From Solirubrobacter ginsenosidimutans (GTDB lineage: Bacteria > Actinomycetota > Thermoleophilia > Solirubrobacterales > Solirubrobacteraceae), in assembly GCF_027587205.1 (NCBI RefSeq), contig NZ_JAPDOD010000008.1, positions 124,001 through 188,000 of the forward strand: a stretch of 64,000 bases of DNA, in the 5' to 3' direction. Shown in pieces: positions 60,861 through 64,000 of this stretch. The notes below the pieces were generated by a model, which did not search any database, had not been told where the DNA came from, and saw only the letters and a program-made list of their open reading frames with translations. Positions within the stretch are counted from its first letter, which is position 1. Each line of letters begins with the position of its first letter. Position numbers and translations under genes: made by a program.

Positions 60861-61981
60861 TCGCGCTGCCACGTCCCGGCGGGGTGCTGGAGCCCTATTC
60901 GCCGGTCACGCGCTCGCCGTTGCCGGTGGTGGCCTCCGAGCCGCGCTCGCGGGTCGGGTACGCCGCCGCCCACGTCGTCGCCGACCCGCTGGCGGGGGGA
61001 GATCCGACCGGCCCGGCGCGGCTGGACTGGGAAGCGACGCTGCGGTTTCGCCGGCACCTGTGGGCGCACGGGCTGCGCGTCGCGGAGGCGATGGACACGG
61101 CGCAGCGCGGGATGGGGCTCGACTGGGCCGCGACGCAGGAGCTGATCCGGCGCTCGGTGGCCGAGGCGCGCGCGGTGGGCGGAAAGCTCGCCTGCGGGGC
61201 GGGGACCGATCAGCTGACCGGGCCAGCCGCCTTGGACGACGTGCGGCGTGCCTACGCGGAGCAGGTCGAGTTCGTCGAGGGCCAAGGCGCGCCGGTGATC
61301 CTGATGGCGTCGCGGGCGCTGGCCGCGGCGGCGTCGCGGGCCGACGACTATCGCGCGGTCTACGGGGAGCTGCTGGACGGTGCTGCCTCGCCGGTGATCC
61401 TGCACTGGCTGGGCGAGATGTTCGATCCCGCGCTCGCCGGATACTGGGGTGAATCGCCGGACGACGTGGTCATCTCGATCATCGAGGCGCACGCCGACAA
61501 GGTCGACGGCATCAAGGTCTCGCTGCTGGACGCCGATCGCGAGGTCGCGTTGCGGGAGCGGCTGCCGGCGGGCGTGCGGATGTACACGGGCGACGACTTC
61601 AACTACCCGTCGCTGATCCGGTCCGGCAGCGACGCGCTGCTGGGGATCTTCGACGCGATCGCGCCCGCCGCCGCGGCGGCGCTGCACGCGCTCGACGACG
61701 GCGAGGAGGAGCGCTACGAGGCGCTGCTCGCGCCGACGGTCCCGCTCGCCCGCCACATCTTCGCCGCGCCCACCCCGTACTACAAGACCGGCCTGGTCTT
61801 CCTCGCGTTCCTGAACGGGCACCAGCGGCACTTCCGGATGGTGGGCGGGCTGGAGAGCGCTCGCTCCGTCCTGCACCTCGCCGAGCTCTTCGTGCTCGCC
61901 GACCAGGCGGGGCTGCTGCGCGATCCGGAGCTCGCGAACGCCCGGATGCGGCACGTGCTGGCGCTGGCGGGGGTGACTTGA
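60857..61981 (+). CDS. DUF993 protein (dihydrodipicolinate-synthase-like barrel)
   Basis: 374 residues. Barrel of the DUF993 branch (RRHLWAHGLRVAEAMDTAQRG, KLACGAGTDQL, ILHWLGEMFDPALAGYWG, DGIKVSLLDADREVALRERL, TGDDFNYPSLI, HFRMVGGLESARS). The Lys in GIKVS matches the Schiff-base position of DHDPS-like aldolases. Probably a retro-aldol or dehydratase step after the dehydrogenase. GTG 60857 overlaps the preceding stop, and TTGA links to the next gene. Confidence 0.85.
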   Translation: MIALPRPGGVLEPYSPVTRSPLPVVASEPRSRVGYAAAHVVADPLAGGDPTGPARLDWEATLRFRRHLWAHGLRVAEAMDTAQRGMGLDWAATQELIRRSVAEARAVGGKLACGAGTDQLTGPAALDDVRRAYAEQVEFVEGQGAPVILMASRALAAAASRADDYRAVYGELLDGAASPVILHWLGEMFDPALAGYWGESPDDVVISIIEAHADKVDGIKVSLLDADREVALRERLPAGVRMYTGDDFNYPSLIRSGSDALLGIFDAIAPAAAAALHALDDGEEERYEALLAPTVPLARHIFAAPTPYYKTGLVFLAFLNGHQRHFRMVGGLESARSVLHLAELFVLADQAGLLRDPELANARMRHVLALAGVT

Positions 61982-62769
61982 CCAGCCGGCTCTCCTTCAA
62001 CTCGATGACGGCCGATCGGTGCTCGTTGCCCGAGGTGACCGAGGCGTGTGCGGCGCACGGCATCGAATGGATCGGCCCGTGGCGGCACAAGGTGGCCGAG
62101 ATCGGGGTGGACGAGGCGGCGCGGCGGATCGCCGACGCCGGCCTGCGGGTGTCCTCGCTGTGCCGCGGCGGGTTCTTCGCGGCTGACGGGGCGGACGAGG
62201 ACAACCGGCGCGCGGTCGAGGAGGCCGCGGCGTTGGGCACGGATGCGCTCGTGCTCGTCTGCGGCCCGCCGGCGACGAAGGACCTCCCGCTCGCCCGCGC
62301 GGAGATCGAGCGCGGCATCGAGCGCCTGCTCCCGTTCGCCGCCGAGCATGGCGTGCGGCTGGGGATCGAGCCATTGCACCCGATGATGCTCGGCGAGCGC
62401 TCGGCGATCGTCACGCTGGGCGAGGCGCTGGACATCGCCGAGCGGATCGGCGATCCCGGCGTCGGCGTCGTGATCGACGTCTACCACACGTTCTGGGACC
62501 CGCGGCTGGCGCAGGAGATCGCACGCGCGGCGGGGCGGATCGTCGGCTACCACGTCAACGACTGGCTGCGCGAGACCTCGCACACGCTGCTCGAGCGGGG
62601 GATGATGGGCGACGGCATCATCGACCTGCACGGCTTCAGCGCGATGATCGAGGCCGCCGGCTACGGCGGGCCGATCGAGGTGGAGATCCTCAACCCGGCG
62701 ATCTGGGAGATGCCGCTGTCGGAGTTGGTGCCGTTGACCGTCGATCGCTTCGAGCGCTACGTGCTCTAG
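61978..62769 (+). CDS. Sugar phosphate isomerase/epimerase
   Basis: 263 residues of xylose-isomerase-like barrel with LGIEPLHPMM (Glu), VGVVIDVYHTFWDP (Asp, His), GYHVNDWLRE and IEVEILNP (Glu). Works with the preceding dehydrogenase and DUF993 protein in sugar breakdown. TTG 61978 overlaps the DUF993 stop (TTGA); no ATG or GTG fits. The 3' end overlaps the convergent LacI gene by 80 bp, most likely because the LacI frame runs on beyond its original stop. Confidence 0.85.
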   Translation: MTSRLSFNSMTADRCSLPEVTEACAAHGIEWIGPWRHKVAEIGVDEAARRIADAGLRVSSLCRGGFFAADGADEDNRRAVEEAAALGTDALVLVCGPPATKDLPLARAEIERGIERLLPFAAEHGVRLGIEPLHPMMLGERSAIVTLGEALDIAERIGDPGVGVVIDVYHTFWDPRLAQEIARAAGRIVGYHVNDWLRETSHTLLERGMMGDGIIDLHGFSAMIEAAGYGGPIEVEILNPAIWEMPLSELVPLTVDRFERYVL

Positions 62770-63730
62770 TCGTCGCGCGGGGCGCGAGCTGGTGCGGCAG
62801 GACGACGTCGCCCCCGTTGGGACCGCCGAGGACCGCGTGCGCGGCGCGCCTGCCCATCTCGTGCAGCGGAACGGTGACCGTGGTCAGGCCGACGAAGCGG
62901 GCGGGGCGGGTGTCGTCGATGCCGGTGATCGAGATCTCTCCGGGGACGTCGATGCCCGCCTCGCGAAAGCGCATCAGCACGCCGATCGCGGCCTCGTCGT
63001 TGGCGGCGACCACCGCGTCGGGGAGCTCGTCGCGCGCGAGCAGCGTCTCGGCCGCCCGCACGCCGTCCTCGTAGGCGAAGCCGCCCGGGATGCGGTCGCG
63101 GCCGCCGGCGCGGGTGAAACCGGCCCGGCGCAGGACGCTCGTGTGCAGGCCTTCGGGGCCATCGACGAACGTGATCCGCTCGTGGCCGAGATCGCGCACG
63201 TGCGCGGTGATGTCGTGGGCGGCGGCCTCGTTGTCGAAGAGGATCCGCGGCGCGTCGAAGTCGCGCTGCGCGAGCGCGACGACGACCGCGCCGCGATGAT
63301 GAGCCTCGGCGACGGCGTCGGCGAGCTCGTGGGCGCTCGGGTCGTTGTGGCGGCCGCTGCCCGCGAACACGATCCCGGCGGCGTGGTAGTCGCGCAACTG
63401 GCGGAGGTGGCTCAACTCCGCCTCCGTGCCCGCCTTGGCGCTGCACACCATCGTCATGTAGCCCATGCCGGCGCCCACTTCCTCGACGCCGCGGGCGATC
63501 TCGGCGAAGTACGGGTCGACGATGTCGGCCACGATGACGCCGATGATCCGGCTGCTGCGCGTGACGAGGGCGCGGGCGAGTGCGGACGGCGCGTACCCGA
63601 GCTCCTCCGCGGCCTTCATCACCCGCGTGCGGGTCGCTTCGGAGACCGGGTGGTCGGAGCCGTTGAGGACGCGCGAGCACGTGGCGATCGAGACGCCTGC
63701 GTGCCGGCTGATGTCGCTGAGCGACGCCAT
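62690..63730 (-). CDS. LacI-family transcriptional regulator
   Basis: 346 residues. N-terminal HTH with hinge helix (LSDISRHAGVSIATCSRVLNG and YAPSALARALVT), then a sugar-binding core (IIGVIVADIVDPYFAEIA, DAVVAANDEAAIGVL, ISITGIDDTRPARF). The normal family end LPHQLAPRATT is followed by 25 extra Arg/Ser/Pro residues encoded by antisense of the isomerase gene, suggesting a lost stop (TAG is present one frame over at 62767). The start is ATG 63730 with TAACGT 9 nt upstream. Likely binds the operator at 59686. Confidence 0.9.
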   Translation of the reverse strand: MASLSDISRHAGVSIATCSRVLNGSDHPVSEATRTRVMKAAEELGYAPSALARALVTRSSRIIGVIVADIVDPYFAEIARGVEEVGAGMGYMTMVCSAKAGTEAELSHLRQLRDYHAAGIVFAGSGRHNDPSAHELADAVAEAHHRGAVVVALAQRDFDAPRILFDNEAAAHDITAHVRDLGHERITFVDGPEGLHTSVLRRAGFTRAGGRDRIPGGFAYEDGVRAAETLLARDELPDAVVAANDEAAIGVLMRFREAGIDVPGEISITGIDDTRPARFVGLTTVTVPLHEMGRRAAHAVLGGPNGGDVVLPHQLAPRATTRARSARSDRRSTAPTPTAASPRSPG

Positions 63731-63738
63731 CGAGCCGG

Positions 63739-63745
63739 TACGTTA
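63739..63745. promoter_or_regulatory. Overlapping divergent -10 boxes TACGTT / TAACGT
   Basis: TACGTTA on the plus strand reads TAACGTA on the minus strand, so one 7-bp element supplies a -10 7 nt before ATG 63752 (plus) and another 9 nt before ATG 63730 (minus). The whole divergent gap is 21 bp. Confidence 0.55.
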
Positions 63746-63751
63746 CGCCCC

Positions 63752-64000
63752 ATGCCCACCCTGACTGCAGGCCGCATCCGACACGGCGTCGTCTACTCGC
63801 TCAAGCACGCTCCCGGCTCCGAGGAGGAGGCCGACTTCCTGCGCGCGAACGCGGCGCTGGAGTCGATCCCCGGCGTCGAGGCCTTCGAGCTGCTGCGCGA
63901 GGTCAGCCCGAAGAACGACTACCGCTTCGCGCTGGTGATGGAGTTCGCGGACCGCGCCGCCTATGAGGCGTACAACAACCATCCCGAGCACGTGAGCTTC
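63752..64000 (+). CDS. Dabb (stress-responsive A/B barrel) domain protein, 3' end beyond the window
   Basis: The first 83 residues are present: RHGVVYSLKHAPGSEEEADFL, ALESIPGVEAFELLREVS and FALVMEFADRAAYEAYNNHPEH match the dimeric alpha/beta-barrel Dabb fold. The usual length is about 100 residues, so little is missing. Starts 7 nt after TACGTT with no ribosome site. It may be a ligand-binding or detoxifying protein. Divergent from the LacI gene. Confidence 0.85.
   Translation, partial: MPTLTAGRIRHGVVYSLKHAPGSEEEADFLRANAALESIPGVEAFELLREVSPKNDYRFALVMEFADRAAYEAYNNHPEHVSF

Overview
The window is very GC-rich DNA with strong G/C preference at third codon positions, many GTG and some TTG starts, dense ATGA/GTGA-coupled operons, and actinobacterial families (SCO3242/EboC-type prenyltransferase, ROK and LacI sugar regulators, SDIMO propane-monooxygenase cluster, Gly-rich GT39). 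Together with secreted proteins that end in simple Ig-like or RTX-like tails, this suggests an actinobacterium of the Thermoleophilia/Solirubrobacterales type (Solirubrobacter or Conexibacter-like). That placement is inference from gene content. No rRNA, tRNA, CRISPR array, prophage or insertion sequence was seen.

Layout. 1-10.6 kb: end of an unknown secreted protein, a large secreted M14 carboxypeptidase, a VOC protein, an acyl-CoA synthetase with a possibly frameshifted N-terminus, a TetR regulator, a membrane GGDEF/EAL protein, a small membrane protein and a peptidoglycan-binding M23 endopeptidase. Palindromes with a GGGGTCWGACCCC core sit at several gene ends. 10.6-25.7 kb (mostly minus strand): a binuclear-iron (propane/acetone/phenol-type) monooxygenase locus. 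Its order of transcription is GAF/winged-helix regulator, IclR regulator, hydroxylase large subunit, reductase, hydroxylase small subunit, coupling protein, amidohydrolase, DUF59 protein, Zn alcohol dehydrogenase, dedicated GroEL-like chaperonin, then an amidase and a P450. A divergent aldehyde dehydrogenase completes an alkane to alcohol to aldehyde to acid route.

25.7-44.5 kb: an FG-GAP/RTX-like secreted protein, a TetR-MFS drug-efflux pair with a clear inverted-repeat operator, a DHFR-like reductase, an AGE-family sugar epimerase, a DMT transporter, a GH2 beta-galactosidase, a matrixin-like protease, a GT39 glycosyltransferase, a cyclophilin lipoprotein, and a set of exported sugar-related proteins (TIM-barrel isomerase-like protein, Asp-box lipoprotein, ThuA lipoprotein).

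44.5-51.6 kb: a tightly coupled ebo-type operon (inositol-phosphate-synthase-like protein, EboC prenyltransferase, sugar isomerase, EboA, EboB, EboE, EboF), closed by a 21-bp-stem hairpin. 51.7-64 kb: two tandem near-identical ROK regulators, a Gfo/Idh dehydrogenase plus ribose-type ABC importer operon, a MarR regulator, and a second sugar operon (Gfo/Idh, DUF993, sugar isomerase) with a LacI-type operator and a LacI regulator. The window ends in a Dabb-domain gene. Many genes show a TANNNT box 6-8 nt before the start codon, which points to widespread leaderless transcription and was used to choose several starts.
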